From Meconema thalassinum (taxonomy: Eukaryota; Arthropoda; Insecta; Orthoptera; Tettigoniidae): DNA of 64,000 nt. The stretch spans positions 364,790,779-364,854,778 of the forward strand of contig OX336393.1 of assembly GCA_946902985.2 (NCBI GenBank). Direction: 5' to 3'. Both the position numbers and the translations under genes were made by a program. A model generated the notes under the pieces. The model saw only the letters and a program-made list of their open reading frames with translations. It had not been told where the DNA came from and did no database searches. Positions 32,328-43,534 of the stretch are shown here, one piece after another (positions within the stretch are counted from its first letter, which is position 1; every line of letters starts with the position of its first letter).

Positions 32328-32917
32328 CGTTTAAAAAATATCCATTTTTGACTTAATGCTTTTCTGCTCCGATCGACTCAATTTAATTTGTGTTGTAAGA
32401 ATAATAAAGACAAAGGAGTTGGAAGATTGGAGCAGTAACATCCATCGCTTTGAGTCTCGTGGCAAGCTTTAGACGTCGACAGTACTTGCTCTGCCAAGTC
32501 GACATTTTCTTTTGTATTTTAGACTGCTCAAGCTAGCGTATTTCCCAAAAGGGTAATTAGTAGGGTACACACTAATGAGACACGCTGAGATACGCACGCA
32601 ACATTCCCCTGAGGGTATTGCAACTGCAAACGCACACAATTATTAAAATACAGCTGTATATGACAATTGTTTATCATTGTTCAGCAAAAAATATATTTCA
32701 ATCAGTGTTATTAATAACCGTATCATCAAAATGAAAGAAATCATGTTTGCCATGTCAACTGTGACGAAACCTATTTTATGCCCGAATGACTTATGAAAGT
32801 ATAAACGATCAAATTATATCCCGCTCCATTAGCTGCATAAATTGCGGCATAGTTTGCAATCATATAGAACCAGATGTGATCAAATAATAATAGAAATATT
32901 AGTAAATTGTTCATGTA
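32328..32917. other. No recognisable feature
   Basis: No domain or repeat recognised. Confidence 0.35.
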
Positions 32918-34382
32918 CACACATCAAAAAAAGTTTTGCATCACCTCGGTTCCAAGAGTTCCGGAACCTTTAAATACAAAGGGAATAGAGATCAACACAA
33001 ACAACATTTCAGCTCGTTTTATTGCTCATGAGACCCACACATTGCATGTTGTACCATCATACAGCTAGACTTTCAGCATTTGTGGTCCAGATTGCAGTAC
33101 ACACCACTACCTCTAATACCCAGTAGCACGTCCTCTTGCATTGATGCATGCCTGTATTCGTCGTGGCATACTATCCACAAGTTCATCAAGACACTGTTGG
33201 TCCAAATTGTCCCACTCCTCAACGACAATTCGGCGTAAATCTCTCAGAGTGGTTGGTGGGTCAAGACGTCCATAAACAGCCCTTTTCAACATATCCCAGG
33301 CATGTTCGATAGGGTTCATGTCTGGCGAACATGCTGGCCACTGTAGTCGAGCGATGTCGTTATCTTGAAGGAACGCATTCACAAGATGTGCACGATGAGG
33401 TCGAGAATTGTCGTCCATGAAGACAAATGCCTCTCCAATATTCTGCCGATATGGTTGCACTATGGGTCGGAGGATGTCATTCAGGTATCGTAAAGCCGTT
33501 TCGGAGCCTTCCATGACCACCAGTGGCGTACGTCGGCCCCACATAATGCCACCCCAAAACATCAGGGAACCACCACCTTGCTGCACTCGCTGGACAGTGT
33601 GTCTAAGACGTTCAGCCTGACCAGGGTGCCTCCAAACACGTCTCCGACGATTGTCTGGTTGAAGGCATATGCGACACTCATCGGTGAAGAGAACGTGATG
33701 CCAATTCTGTGGGGTCCATTCAGCATGTTGTTGGGCCCATCTGTACCGCGCTGCATGGTGTCGGGGTTGCAAAGCTGGACCTCGCCATGGACGTCGGGAG
33801 TGAAGTTGCGCATCATGCAGCCTATTGCGCACAGTTTGAGTTGAAACACGACGTCCTGTGGCTGAACGAAACGCATTATTCAACATGGTGGCATTGCTGT
33901 CAGGGTTCCTCCGAGCGGCAATCCGTAAGTAGCGGTCATCCACTACAGTAGTAGCCCTTGGGCGGCCTGAGCGAGGCCTGTCATCGACAGTTCCTGTATC
34001 TCTGTACCTCCTCCATGTCCGAACAACATCGCTTTGGTTCACTCTGAGACGCCTGGAAACTTCCCTTGTTGAGAGCCCTTCTTGACACAAAGTAACAATG
34101 CGGACGCGATCGAACTGCGGTATTGACCTTCTAGGCATGGTAGAACTACAGACAACATGAGCAGCGTACCTTCGTCCTGGTGGAATGACTGGAACTGATC
34201 GGCTGTCGTACCCCTTCCGTCTAATAGGCCCTGCTCATGCATGGTTGTTTACATCTTTGAGCAGTTTTAGTGACATCTATGAACAGTCAAAGGGACTGTA
34301 TCTTTGATACAATATACACAGTCAACGTCTATATGCCGGAGATCTGGGAACCGAGGTGATGCAAAACTTTTTTTGATGTGTG
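32918..34382 (-). mobile_element. Tc1-like transposon, apparently complete
   Basis: Terminal inverted repeats of at least 36 bp start 'cacacatcaaaaaaagtttt' (32918-32953, and the reverse complement at 34347-34382). The target TA lies at 32916-32917 and 34383-34384. The element measures 1465 bp and carries one transposase gene on the minus strand. Confidence 0.95.
33113..34138 (-). CDS. Tc1-family transposase, unbroken
   Basis: 341 residues from an ATG, the usual Tc1-family length. The N terminus is a paired-like helix-turn-helix ('GLSTREVSRRLRVNQSDVVR', about residues 18-40) followed by a basic linker 'DRPRSGRPRATT' (the GRPR motif). The catalytic DDE triad is visible: 'VLFTDECR' (Asp near 152), 'VFMDDNSRPHRA' (Asp near 243) and 'SPDMNPIEHAWD' (Glu near 279), the last two about 34 residues apart. 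The enzyme binds its own terminal repeats in the nucleus and moves the element by cut and paste into TA. No frameshift or stop interrupts it, and both termini are present, so this may be a competent copy; expression cannot be judged from sequence. Confidence 0.95.
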   Translation of the reverse strand: MPRRSIPQFDRVRIVTLCQEGLSTREVSRRLRVNQSDVVRTWRRYRDTGTVDDRPRSGRPRATTVVDDRYLRIAARRNPDSNATMLNNAFRSATGRRVSTQTVRNRLHDAQLHSRRPWRGPALQPRHHAARYRWAQQHAEWTPQNWHHVLFTDECRICLQPDNRRRRVWRHPGQAERLRHTVQRVQQGGGSLMFWGGIMWGRRTPLVVMEGSETALRYLNDILRPIVQPYRQNIGEAFVFMDDNSRPHRAHLVNAFLQDNDIARLQWPACSPDMNPIEHAWDMLKRAVYGRLDPPTTLRDLRRIVVEEWDNLDQQCLDELVDSMPRRIQACINARGRATGY

Positions 34383-34578
34383 TACATTAACGTGAAATAT
34401 TTGCTATGGTCTGATATTTCCTTGTCGTTGTTGTTGTATTGCAGTTAGTTATTGTTGTTTTAAGGGGTAGGTTGGCGACCACGGTACCCCAGCTGAGTCC
34501 GGCATCGATGCCTCTTACTTGTGCCGGTCTCCTCTTTGTCATATTTCCATCTCTCATATTTTCCCGCCTTAATTGGCC

Positions 34579-35647
34579 CTTGTTCTTTTCTTTTCCTTTC
34601 CTTTCCTTTCCATTTCCCTTTTCCTTTTCCTTACTTTTCCTTTCCTTTCCATTTCCTTTTCCTTACTTTTCATTTTCTTTTCCTTTCCCATTTCCATTTC
34701 CCTTTTCCTTTTCCCTTTCCTTACTTTCCTTTTCTTTCCATTTCCCTCGCCCTTTCCCTTTTCCTTTTCCTTTTCATTTCCTTTCCTTTCCTTTCCATTT
34801 CCCTTTCCCTTTTCCTTTTCCTTACTTTTCATTTCCTTTCCTTTCCCTATTCCTTACTTTTCATTTCCTTTCCTTTCCTTTCCATTTTCCTTACTTTTCC
34901 TTTCCTTTCCCTTTCCCTTTTCCTTCTCCTTACTTTTCATTTCCTTTTCATTTCCTTTCCTTTCCCTTTCCCTTTCCCTTTTCCTATTCCTTACTTTTCA
35001 TTTCCTTTCCCTTTCCTTACTTTCCTTTCCTTTCCTTTCCATTTCCCTTTCCCTTTTCCTTTTCCTTACTTTTCATTTCCTTTCCTTTCCCTATTCCTTA
35101 CTTTTCATTTCCTTTCCCTTTCCTTACTTTCCTTTCCTTTCCTTTCCATTTCCCTCGCCCTTTCCCTTTTCCTTTTCCTTACTTTTCATTTCCTTTCCTT
35201 TCCATTTCCCTCGCCCTTTCCCTTTTCCTTTTCCTTTTCATTTCCTTTCCTTTCCTTTCCATTTCCCTTTCCCTTTTCCTTTTCCTTACTTTTCATTTCC
35301 TTTCATTTCCCTTTTCCTTACTTTTCATTTCCTTTCCTTTCCTTTCCATTTCCCTATCCCTTTCCCTTCTCCTTACTTTTCTTTTCCTTTCCTTTCCATT
35401 TTCCTTTCCCTTTTCGTTACTTTTCATTTCCTTTCCTTTCCTTTCCATTTTCCTTTCCCTTTTCCTTACTTTTCCTTTCCCTTTCCCTTTTCCCTTTCCC
35501 TTTCCCTTTGCCTTTCCCTTTTCCTTTTCCTTTTCATTTTCCTTCTCCTTCTTTTCATTTCCTTTCCTTTCCCTTTCCCTTTTCCTTTTCCTTACTTTTC
35601 ATTTCCTTTCCTTCTCCGTTTCCTATCCTTTTCTTTTCTTTTCTTCT
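34579..35647 (+). repeat. 1.07 kb pyrimidine-rich tract, (CCTTT)n-like
   Basis: Almost only C and T, with periodic single A in 'ccatttcc' and 'ttactttt'. Longer segments recur, for example 'tttccctcgccctttccc' at about 34741, 35151 and 35206, showing block duplication inside the tract. All three plus frames stay open for about 350-400 codons only because the repeat has no stop; they are not genes. Confidence 0.95.
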
Positions 35648-35719
35648 GAAAGGTCTTATTCCATACTATAGAAACTGAAATGTTTATAACATGTTTATAA
35701 CATGCATTAATGTCTAAAC

Positions 35720-35760
35720 CAGGCTTCCTCAACCTTTTTGAGGCTGGGAGCACCACCCTC
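35720..35760 (+). mobile_element. Possible hAT terminus fragment
   Basis: 'caggcttcctcaaccttttt' resembles the ends of hAT (Charlie-type) elements. No partner end was found, so this is weak. Confidence 0.2.
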
Positions 35761-35984
35761 ATACGATACCAAGTACCCGAGTACCATTAAATTGAATATA
35801 ATATTAATAATGATAATAATTACATGACCGGAAGGAAATCAGGAATATCACTCAGACGCGGGGTTTCGAGGAAGAAGAGAAGAAGACTACACAACATTAA
35901 TGGTCAGAGCAGCGGAAACAGACCCACTCGTTGTGAATGAAGGAATACTGGGCCAACAGGAAGGCTAGAAAGTGTTGATTTCGC

Positions 35985-36425
35985 GTGGTCCTAAGCGACC
36001 CATTCGCGAAGAAGATGATGATATTGAGGAAAATCTTTGGTCCAGTCTACGTAGAGGGAGTCTGGCTGAAACGGAAGTCTCAGGAGCTATATTATCACTC
36101 TGAAAGGATCACCGACACATTCAGGAAAAGGCGATTAATGTTGTATGGCCAAATTCTTCGCATGACCGATGACAGACTGACGAAGAGGATTCTTGACCTT
36201 GTTCTCTCAATGAAAGTCAAGAACAACTGGCTTAAGGAAATGGAGGAAGATCTTCAGGAAGTTGGCATCGTGGAGGAAATCATACAAGACAGGTTCAATT
36301 CAGAGCAATTGTCTACAACTATCATTTTGCGGAGAAAATCAGTACCAGTAGCAGGAAACCATGGACTGAAGAACGGAAGAAACTCTTCAGTGCTCAGATT
36401 TTGGGTGAAGCAAAGATCAACATAA
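35985..36425 (+). pseudogene. LINE C-terminal fragment (RTE-like)
   Basis: The frame carries 'MMILRKIFGPVYVEGVWLKR', 'ITDTFRKRRLMLYGQILRMT' and 'KNNWLKEMEEDLQEVGI'. These are the C-terminal motifs (ILRKIFGP..., RRL.LYGH..RM) of RTE-like endonuclease-reverse transcriptases. Near 36350 the frame shifts: the usual 'WTEERKKLFS' ending is in another frame. It is 5' truncated and has no catalytic domain. The 14565-14745 fragment represents the region just upstream in a related element. Confidence 0.75.
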
Positions 36426-36680
36426 TTTTCTAAATAAGTTCTCTCGCGCTCCTCAGATGGGCATAATTTTCCTATTCTCCCATGAAATAGCTAGGGATTC
36501 ACCGCTCACAAGTTATGCTGACATTGCTTGCATGACTCATGCAAATAAGATACATTTACGTGTGGACAGTCGACTCGAATCAGAATCTTTCGTATTACTC
36601 ATAAAACGGGGTTGTCCAATTATTTGTACTGTAGGTTAATCATCTATTACACAAAATGATAAAATTTCTGACTGCCAAAT

Positions 36681-37203
36681 GCGGCTGAAGTGGCGTAGTT
36701 GGTAGCATGTTGAGCTTCTATGCCCAAGATCGCGGGTTCAAACCCGGCCGAAGTGGTCAAATTTTTTAAGAGCGTTAAAAGAAAACCCTCAGTATGCCTT
36801 CCTTCGGAGGGGAAGTAAAGCCGGCGATCCCATGTCATAGATTTATGGCACGAAGGAGAACCTTCCACTTACTAAACTTGTGGAAGCTAAAATTTGTAGG
36901 TTAGTTTGATTACGCTATATTAGTTCCAATGATCGCCACCAGGAGCTGGCTGCGATGGAATCTTGTAGCGAAGTCCGCAGCTAGGTGACGTGGTGGACGG
37001 TATCATTTGGTGGCAGAAGTAGGAACTACCGTACTTGAAAAGTTGATCGTCTGCAGACCTCCTACTTGAATCACAGATAACACACACTAATACAGCCATC
37101 ACACTTAACACCGGTTATCAGACAAATTTTACACACACCCAAAGTACACGGGGCTACATAACCGCGTTGTCGCGTCCTTAAACAAAGGAACCAACCAACC
37201 AAC
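36681..37203 (+). mobile_element. SINE-A copy, full length
   Basis: Duplication 'ctgactgc(c/t)aaa' at 36669-36680 and 37204-37215. Head, body and 'aaggaaccaaccaacc' end all present. Confidence 0.95.
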
Positions 37204-37215
37204 CTGACTGCTAAA

Positions 37216-37984
37216 ACTAACTTGTAGACTAAGGAGACACTATTGTTTCAGTACATGCAACAGAATTCGAATTGAAGAAGGGATATCAGGGGAGTTTGTG
37301 CTCGCGATCAATTTGTTGTTCGTATGACGAGAGCACCAGGTTGAGAAAGCCTGGTCTAAACTCTGGTAATAAGATTAGTATAATCCGCAAGCCATTTTTG
37401 TCCGATGATTTTAAAGAGTCTGTCCGGTTATGCGCTGTTGGAAATCATTTGCCAGGTTTGGGGACTTGTTGTGCCTATCAGCTCTCGGTGTAGCAGTTAC
37501 CTATTGATTTTATCTGTATGGAGTTAATTAGTGGCTAGTAATCTCAATCTGCAATCTACTGGCCCGCTCTGATTATATTTTTTTAATCATTCACATGAAC
37601 ACTTGTGATGGAGCAAAATAAAACTCATTCAAGCTGTGAAATAATGTCTCTCTCTGGCAAGACTCCTAGGTAACCAATTACAGAGAAGGCAAAGCTGAAT
37701 AGAACCAAATTATTTATTGTAAATTAGGACACAATCGAATACAATGGAGCAAGTAATTTAAAGGTGGAGTCTCTGTTTCAAAGCCATTCTTTTAACAAAG
37801 CGAAGAACTCCGTGATGATCATCACATTCTGACAATATTTACCTTTACGTCCAGTTTGGAGTGGAGGGGGTAGTGAAACACGGCTCAGGCAACTCCTTCC
37901 CTGTTAGGATTTTCCTAATTTACCCCAGTGGACAGAACCCATTAGCGCAATTCAGTATCACCCGAACCTAGATTTATTATTATT
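37216..37984. other. No recognisable feature
   Basis: No domain in 37272-37493 and no repeat recognised. Confidence 0.3.
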
Positions 37985-38080
37985 TAGCGTATAGTTTTTA
38001 GTGCCGAAAGTGTCAGAGGACATGATCGACTCGCCGGAGGCTGTAGCTGCGGACACCCATTGGGGTGAGCTACAAGTTCT
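37985..38080 (-). mobile_element. SINE-F 3' fragment
   Basis: It matches the end of 46199-46527 ('gcgtatagtttttagtgccg' compared with 'gcgtatggcttttagtgccg'), and joins directly to a SINE-A fragment. Confidence 0.7.
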
Positions 38081-38082
38081 GT

Positions 38083-38245
38083 TCAATTTCAAGTAGTTCC
38101 AAATTTCAGCACCAGGTGTCACTGAAATCAAGTGGTGAACGTTGGAACTTTGATAGTGCGTTTCAACGAAATCTAACCTTCAAATTTAGCTTCACACAAG
38201 TTTAATTAGTGGAAGGTTCTTTTCTTCTACTTCTTCTTCTTCTTC

Positions 38246-38290
<45 letters not shown>

Positions 38291-38415
38291 TATGACATGG
38301 GACCGCAGGCTTTACTTCACCTCCGAAGGAAGGCATACTGAAGGATTTTAACGCTCTTAAAAAATCCGACGACCTCGGCCGGGCTTGAACCCGTGATCTT
38401 GGGCATAGAACTCAG
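38083..38415 (-). mobile_element. SINE-A copy, partial, with inserted microsatellite
   Basis: It lacks the 3' end. The region from 38223 to 38290 is a TTC then TTA repeat replacing SINE sequence. The head near 38415 is joined to a SINE-D-like head fragment ('actgcgccacgaggtg'). Confidence 0.75.
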
Positions 38416-39260
38416 AGGTGACAGCCAATAATACTACCCACTGCGCCACGAGGTGAGGTGTACAACCATATTTCCTTCCGAATTATCACTCTAAGCTAGC
38501 CAGCTTGTTTTTCAATAATTCCGTAAAGAAAAGAAATATTTGTTTTATAAAGAAATCCGATCTTATTATTCCGAGGAACAAAAGAGAACTAATCACTATA
38601 CAATAGCAGTGCTAGTACAGTAGGAACCAAACAAAGAGAAATACATAAAAACTTTGCATTTAAATAATGATATTTTGAACTTGCTTTACAAGTTTGAGAA
38701 GAAGTTGTGTTCTTGAGTTTTACAGAACTCTCTACACTTGGTTTCTCCTTCCTGCAACTGCGATGTGACGCTTTTTCACTCGGAGCTTTAAATTCAGCCA
38801 ACGTTACGTCGATGTTAAAACGACGCCGTCTGAGGTCACTGGGCGGACCGCCGGCTGAATTTAAAGCTCCTGGTAAGCAGGCCGATAGTTCCTAAACCAC
38901 GAGTTAAGGAAACTCTCCATCAGTGAGTGAAGAACTGGCTGGCTCTGCCCTGTTCTCCTCTACGATATTGATCAAACGATTAAACTAAAGACTGCTTTTA
39001 TTGGTCTAGACTGCACGCTCTGAATTCATTTATATTAGATCAATGGTTATCAAACTGCTTTATGTTGATGTTGGCTATATTTGGTGGTCATTGCGGAAGC
39101 TGCTCTAATCCCTACTCTCCATCCCTAAACAGAAAAAAAGAAAAACATCGTGGTGTGACCATGGGAATTACAGTAAATCACTCTAGCAAGTCAGCGATGG
39201 AGAGCTGTAGGATTTGCCGAGATCAGTGGTTCTAAACCAGGCACTGACCCTGTGATTTGT
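38416..39260. other. No gene recognised; contains an 18-bp inverted repeat
   Basis: The inverted repeat at 38782-38870 is listed separately. Otherwise nothing was supported. Confidence 0.35.
38782..38870. repeat. Perfect 18-bp inverted repeat, 53-bp spacer
   Basis: 'ggagctttaaattcagcc' at 38782-38799 is followed by its exact reverse complement at 38853-38870. The spacer is GC-rich with CpG ('cgacgccgtc'). Confidence 0.9.
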
Positions 39261-39574
39261 TTAACCCGTGTTTCCCACACTACCTCTAGGTAAATGCTGG
39301 GATATTACTTTATTTCAAATCTCAGGGTACCTACCCTATTCCCGTTCCTAATTATTAGCTACACACAATACTACAGTTACTACAAAAACACAACTTATCA
39401 GACAAATTGTTATGTTTCGATGATAATGATGATTGTTATTTTATGCTGCGAAACAGCGAGGTCATCTGTCCCTCGTAACACAGTTTGAATATACAAATTT
39501 GGCTCAATAACAATTTTGAAGTGGACGGTAATATTAATACAACAAGAAGATAAATAAGATAATAATAATAGTTT

Positions 39575-39927
39575 TTTATAAATCGCTTGTCCTCCAAGGT
39601 CGGTTTTACCTACGGACTCTCATAATGACGGTGTCTGGGAGCTGAACACACCATGTCAGCAAATACAACTGGGGATGGTGACGAGTCGTTTACTCAAGCG
39701 ACCACTAACTTGGATCTAACTAAGGAAGGGTCAGGAAACGGATTTTTGAAAGGAAGTCGGCTGTGGATCTGTTGAAAGGAACGGCCCCGGCATTTGCCTG
39801 GTGGTGAAAATGGGAAGCCACGAAAAACATTCTCAGGGCGACCGAGGTGGGATTCAAACTCACGCTCTCCCGATGCCAGCGAGGCACGATTTAGCGCGAT
39901 AGTGCTGTTGGCCACTGTGGCCGGTAT
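39575..39927 (-). mobile_element. SINE-H copy
   Basis: Reverse complement with core 'atttgcctggtggtgaaaat' (plus-strand reading) and a tRNA-like head ending near 39927. Shares its 3' end with 26830-27235. Confidence 0.65.
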
Positions 39928-39979
39928 AATAATAATAATAATAATAATAATTATTATTATTATTATTATTATTATTATC
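39926..39979. repeat. (ATA)n(TTA)n palindromic microsatellite
   Basis: Eight or nine ATA triplets run straight into a similar number of TTA triplets, giving a near-perfect palindrome of about 50 bp. Confidence 0.9.
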
Positions 39980-39993
39980 ATAACAACACTAGA

Positions 39994-40300
39994 CCGGCCC
40001 CGTGCTGTTGGGGTAGCGCACCTGCCTCTCATCCAGAGGCTCCGGGTTCGATTCCCGGCTCCGTCAGGGATTTTAGAAACTGACGTGAGGGCTGGAACGG
40101 GGTGCACTGAGCCTCATGAGGACAATTGAGTAGACTAGCTGTCTGACAGTGAGGCAGCGCCCCGATCACGAAAACCAAGATTAACGGCCGAGGGGACCCG
40201 ATGCGCTGCTGACGTGTCACCCCAATATCTGCAGGCCAAATGGCTGGGCAGCGGTCGTTTGGTAGGCAAGGGGTTAGTAACAATAATAATAACAACAATA
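39994..40300 (+). mobile_element. SINE-C copy, full length
   Basis: tRNA-like head 'gttggggtagcgcacctgcc' and B box 'gggttcgattcccggc'. A body 'gggctggaacggggtgcac' is shared with SINE-D, and the 3' domain 'aaccaagattaacggccgag' with 2740-2895. The tail is AATAATAAC-rich. Confidence 0.85.
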
Positions 40301-40527
40301 AACAAACAAACAAACAAAGAAAACGGAATACAAACATTCAAAAAGAACCAGTTATTTAAATAAAAATATACTTGAAAATTTAGTTTGATGGCCGTAACCC
40401 ACTCTCATGTAGAGTGATCAGCAGTCACCGTGTTATCAGCTAATATGAGATTAAGCGTATTCTGCAGACCGAGGTTTCTTCGTAGAACAGCAAGATCCAC
40501 ACTGACGCGTTGTTGTTTTATTTATAA

Positions 40528-40862
40528 GCTTTGACAATGTAGTCATCAACCCCGTGTCTTCGGGGTTGTGTAGAATGAGTCAGCAAACGTGCGTTATTTT
40601 GAAGTATATAATAGTGTGAATATTTGTAATTGAGGCTTGGATTTGGAAGGAAATACACATGGCCATACGCTTCGAAAAATCTCCAGATTTGTTTGGAGTA
40701 GAAGATGAAAGCCACAAAAAACAACCTTCAGGAAGGCCGAGGTAAAAATTGAACCCGCTTTCTCTCAGTTTAGACTCACAAGACTGAGTGAAGTACGTAC
40801 TAGAATTAATATCCGTGGCAGAGCCGGGAATCTAGCCCAGGACATTTTGAGAACGGACTATT
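40528..40862 (-). mobile_element. SINE-D copy, diverged
   Basis: Reverse complement: tail near 40530-40570, core near 40700 and 'ggcagagccgggaat' head block near 40817. Confidence 0.55.
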
Positions 40863-40870
40863 ACATTAAA

Positions 40871-41135
40871 GAGACCACATCGTGGTGTGGCAGTTACCAT
40901 TCTTGGTTGTCGCTCCAGTGGTTTGGAATCGATTCCCCGATCCGCCAAGAAATGTCAATCTGATCTAAGGGCTGGAACGGTGTTCACTCAGCCTCGTGAG
41001 GCAAAAACAGAGAAGGGATGTTTTTTTATTTCCATCTCAGCCATCGTGAAAGTGGTTTTCAGTAGTTTCCCGTTTCTACTCCAGCCAAATGCCGCAATGG
41101 TACTTAAGGCCTCGGCAGACTCCTTCCCAATCCTT
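40871..41135 (+). mobile_element. SINE-D copy, 3' truncated
   Basis: Head 'gaccacatcgtggtgtggc', body 'agggctggaacggtgttcac' and core 'agtagtttcccgtttctac' are present. The AAC tail is missing. Confidence 0.75.
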
Positions 41136-41238
41136 GCCATCATATTATCGTGTTGGAAGCCATTTTTCAGTGTTATTGTTCTATTTGAAATTTAATGTTT
41201 TTTAGTCGGTCAACACGATTGTGCCCAATTGTAATGAG

Positions 41239-41753
41239 CGGCTTCGGTGGCGTAGTTGGTAGTATACTGAGCTTCTATGCCCAAAATCGCGGTCGAAGTC
41301 GCCGGATTTTTTAAGAACGTTAAAAAAAGCCTCAGTATGCCTTCCTTCGGAGAGGAAGTAAAGCCGGCGGTCCCATGTCATAGCTTTATGGCATGTTAAA
41401 GAACCTTCCTCTAATTACACCTGTGTGAAGCTAAATTATATATAGGTTAAACATTCGACAAACGCTCTTAGGTTCCGACGTTCTTCACCAGGTGCCGACT
41501 GCGGTGGCATCTGGTGATCAAATTCTGACTAGCAGTCGTTGATGGTGGCGTTTGGCGACAAAGGTAGGAACTACTTGAAGAAAAAAAAAACAATGTCTGC
41601 AGTCCTCACTTGAATTGAAAACAAATAACACACTCTAATAGCCTACAGTCATCACAATTAGCACCGGTTACCACACAGATTCTACACACACCCAAAGTAC
41701 ACGGGGCTACATGACCGCGTTGTCGCAGCCCCTAAACTAAGGAACCAACCAAC
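41239..41753 (+). mobile_element. SINE-A copy, full length (515 bp)
   Basis: Cleanest SINE-A in the window. Duplication 'caattgtaatgag' at 41226-41238 and 41754-41766. Confidence 0.95.
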
Positions 41754-41906
41754 CAATTGTAATGAGTGTAATGAGATTAATAAATGCAAGTGTGTTAAAA
41801 TTTTTCATGATCATGTAAACACCTATAACAGTTGGGTACAATCGTGTTGATAGACTGAAAAACAAATTTTGACAGCCATCATAATGATACAGGTTATCAC
41901 ACACAT

Positions 41907-42420
41907 GCGGCTTCGGTGGCGTAGTTGGTAGCATGCTGAGCTTCTATGCCCAAGGTCACGGGTTCAAACCCGGCCGAAGCCGTCGGATTTTTTAAAAGCG
42001 TTAAAAATCTCTCAGTATGCCTTCCTTCGGATGGGAAGTAAAGCCGGCGGGCCATGACATGGATTTATGGCATGTAAAAAAAACCTTCCACTAACTAAAC
42101 TTGTGCGAATCAAAATTTGAAGGTTAGGTTTGATTAATGCCCTTTAAGTTCCGACGTTCGTCACCGCGTGCTGGTTGCTATGGCATCTAGTAGTAGCCAA
42201 GTTCAAAGCTAGGTGTCGTTGACGGTAGCATTTGGTAGTGAAAGTAGGAACTACTTGAAATTATCGTCTGCGGTCCTTACTTGAATTAAAAACAGTTAAC
42301 ACACTCTAATACAGCCATCACAATTAACACCGGTTATCAGACAGATTCTACACACACCCAAAGTACACGGGCTACAAGACCACGATGTCGCAAATCCCCT
42401 AAATAAATCAACAACAAACA
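41907..42420 (+). mobile_element. SINE-A copy with SINE-D-type 3' end
   Basis: The head and body are SINE-A, but the last 50 bp ('gaccacgatgtcgcaaat', then an ACAACAA tail) follow SINE-D. A SINE-D tail fragment (41868-41906) lies just upstream. Confidence 0.8.
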
Positions 42421-42726
42421 ACTCAAATGAAAAGCGTGACATCCATCGTGATACATTGTTTGAAATGCATTCCGTTATGTTCGCTGGTTTCATAGCCTAT
42501 CCAACATCCGGATGGGGTGTTATCTGACGTTACAGATCTCCGCATTATTATTTTATAATAGGCGCAGCATATACAGCAGTTTTGTAATGACCTGTGCTGA
42601 CGTGGATTCCGAGCCAGATTTAACAAGGTAGGCCACACAGGGTGACCTACTAAGCATCACGTCTGTTTCCATGAAATACCGTCCTTTAGTAGGCTGTCCC
42701 TCATCATGGCATCTCACAAGAGAACT

Positions 42727-43060
42727 ACCGGGTGAGTTTGCCGTGGTCGTTACGGCATGACTGCTGGCAGTCGCTCACATCCGGGAGGCGAGGAGGTTCG
42801 AATCCCCCCGCCGGCAACCTTGAAGATGGTCTTCTGTGGTTTCCCATCTTCCTTCCAGGCAAATGCCGGGATTGGTCCCTAACTAAAGGCCACAGCCGCT
42901 ACCTTCCAACTCCTCGTCCTTCCATTCCAACTTCCCTCCCCAACGGTACTTGTAGCTCACCCATCGGGTGTCCGTCTCGAAGCAGCTACAAAAAACTGGC
43001 GAGCCGAATATGTCCTCGGACACTCCCGGCACAAAAAAATCCATACGCTAAAAAAAAAAA
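42727..43060 (+). mobile_element. SINE-F copy, full length
   Basis: Head with B box 'aggttcgaatccccc' near 42796, core 'gtggtttcccatcttccttc', 3' end 'gacactcccggcac' and an A-run tail (43050-43066). Confidence 0.85.
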
Positions 43061-43066
43061 AAAAAA

Positions 43067-43530
43067 CTGGGGTGTGACCTGTGGCTGAGACATGATACAT
43101 CCCACTTGCCGTGACAAGGACTTCTTTGGTGGGGATTCCAATCCGTGAATCTGAAATCATGCCACTGATCCATGCAGGAATCATTTGAAGTGGATTAGAG
43201 TAAGGAGTCCCAGACGAGTATCCCCCCTCATCTTATATAAGCCATTGAGTTGAAGAGGACCCCATGTAGTCCCTTTGAAGTGCGAGACGGGTGGTCTGAT
43301 ATGTTCGTTCACACATCTTGTGTCACACTCAAACACACTCTTTGGTGCATGATAGCTCTTTAGCAAAGTTACAATTAGATTTGTCTACCCCATGCAATGT
43401 ACTTCCTTGTCATTATGAGCTGTAGAGAGTCAACTCGTTCAAATATATTCACACCATAGATCCACATAAACAGGTCCTAGAAATTGATATTCTGTCGTAG
43501 ACCCTTTATTAATTTTGTTTTATTTTATTT
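43067..43530. other. No recognisable feature
   Basis: No domain or repeat recognised. Confidence 0.3.
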
Positions 43531-43534
43531 TGAA

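Noticed and set aside
34439..35678. Three long overlapping plus-strand frames (410, 385 and 358 codons) of Phe/Pro/Ser/Leu
   Set aside because: They are an effect of a pyrimidine repeat that contains almost no stop codons in any frame.
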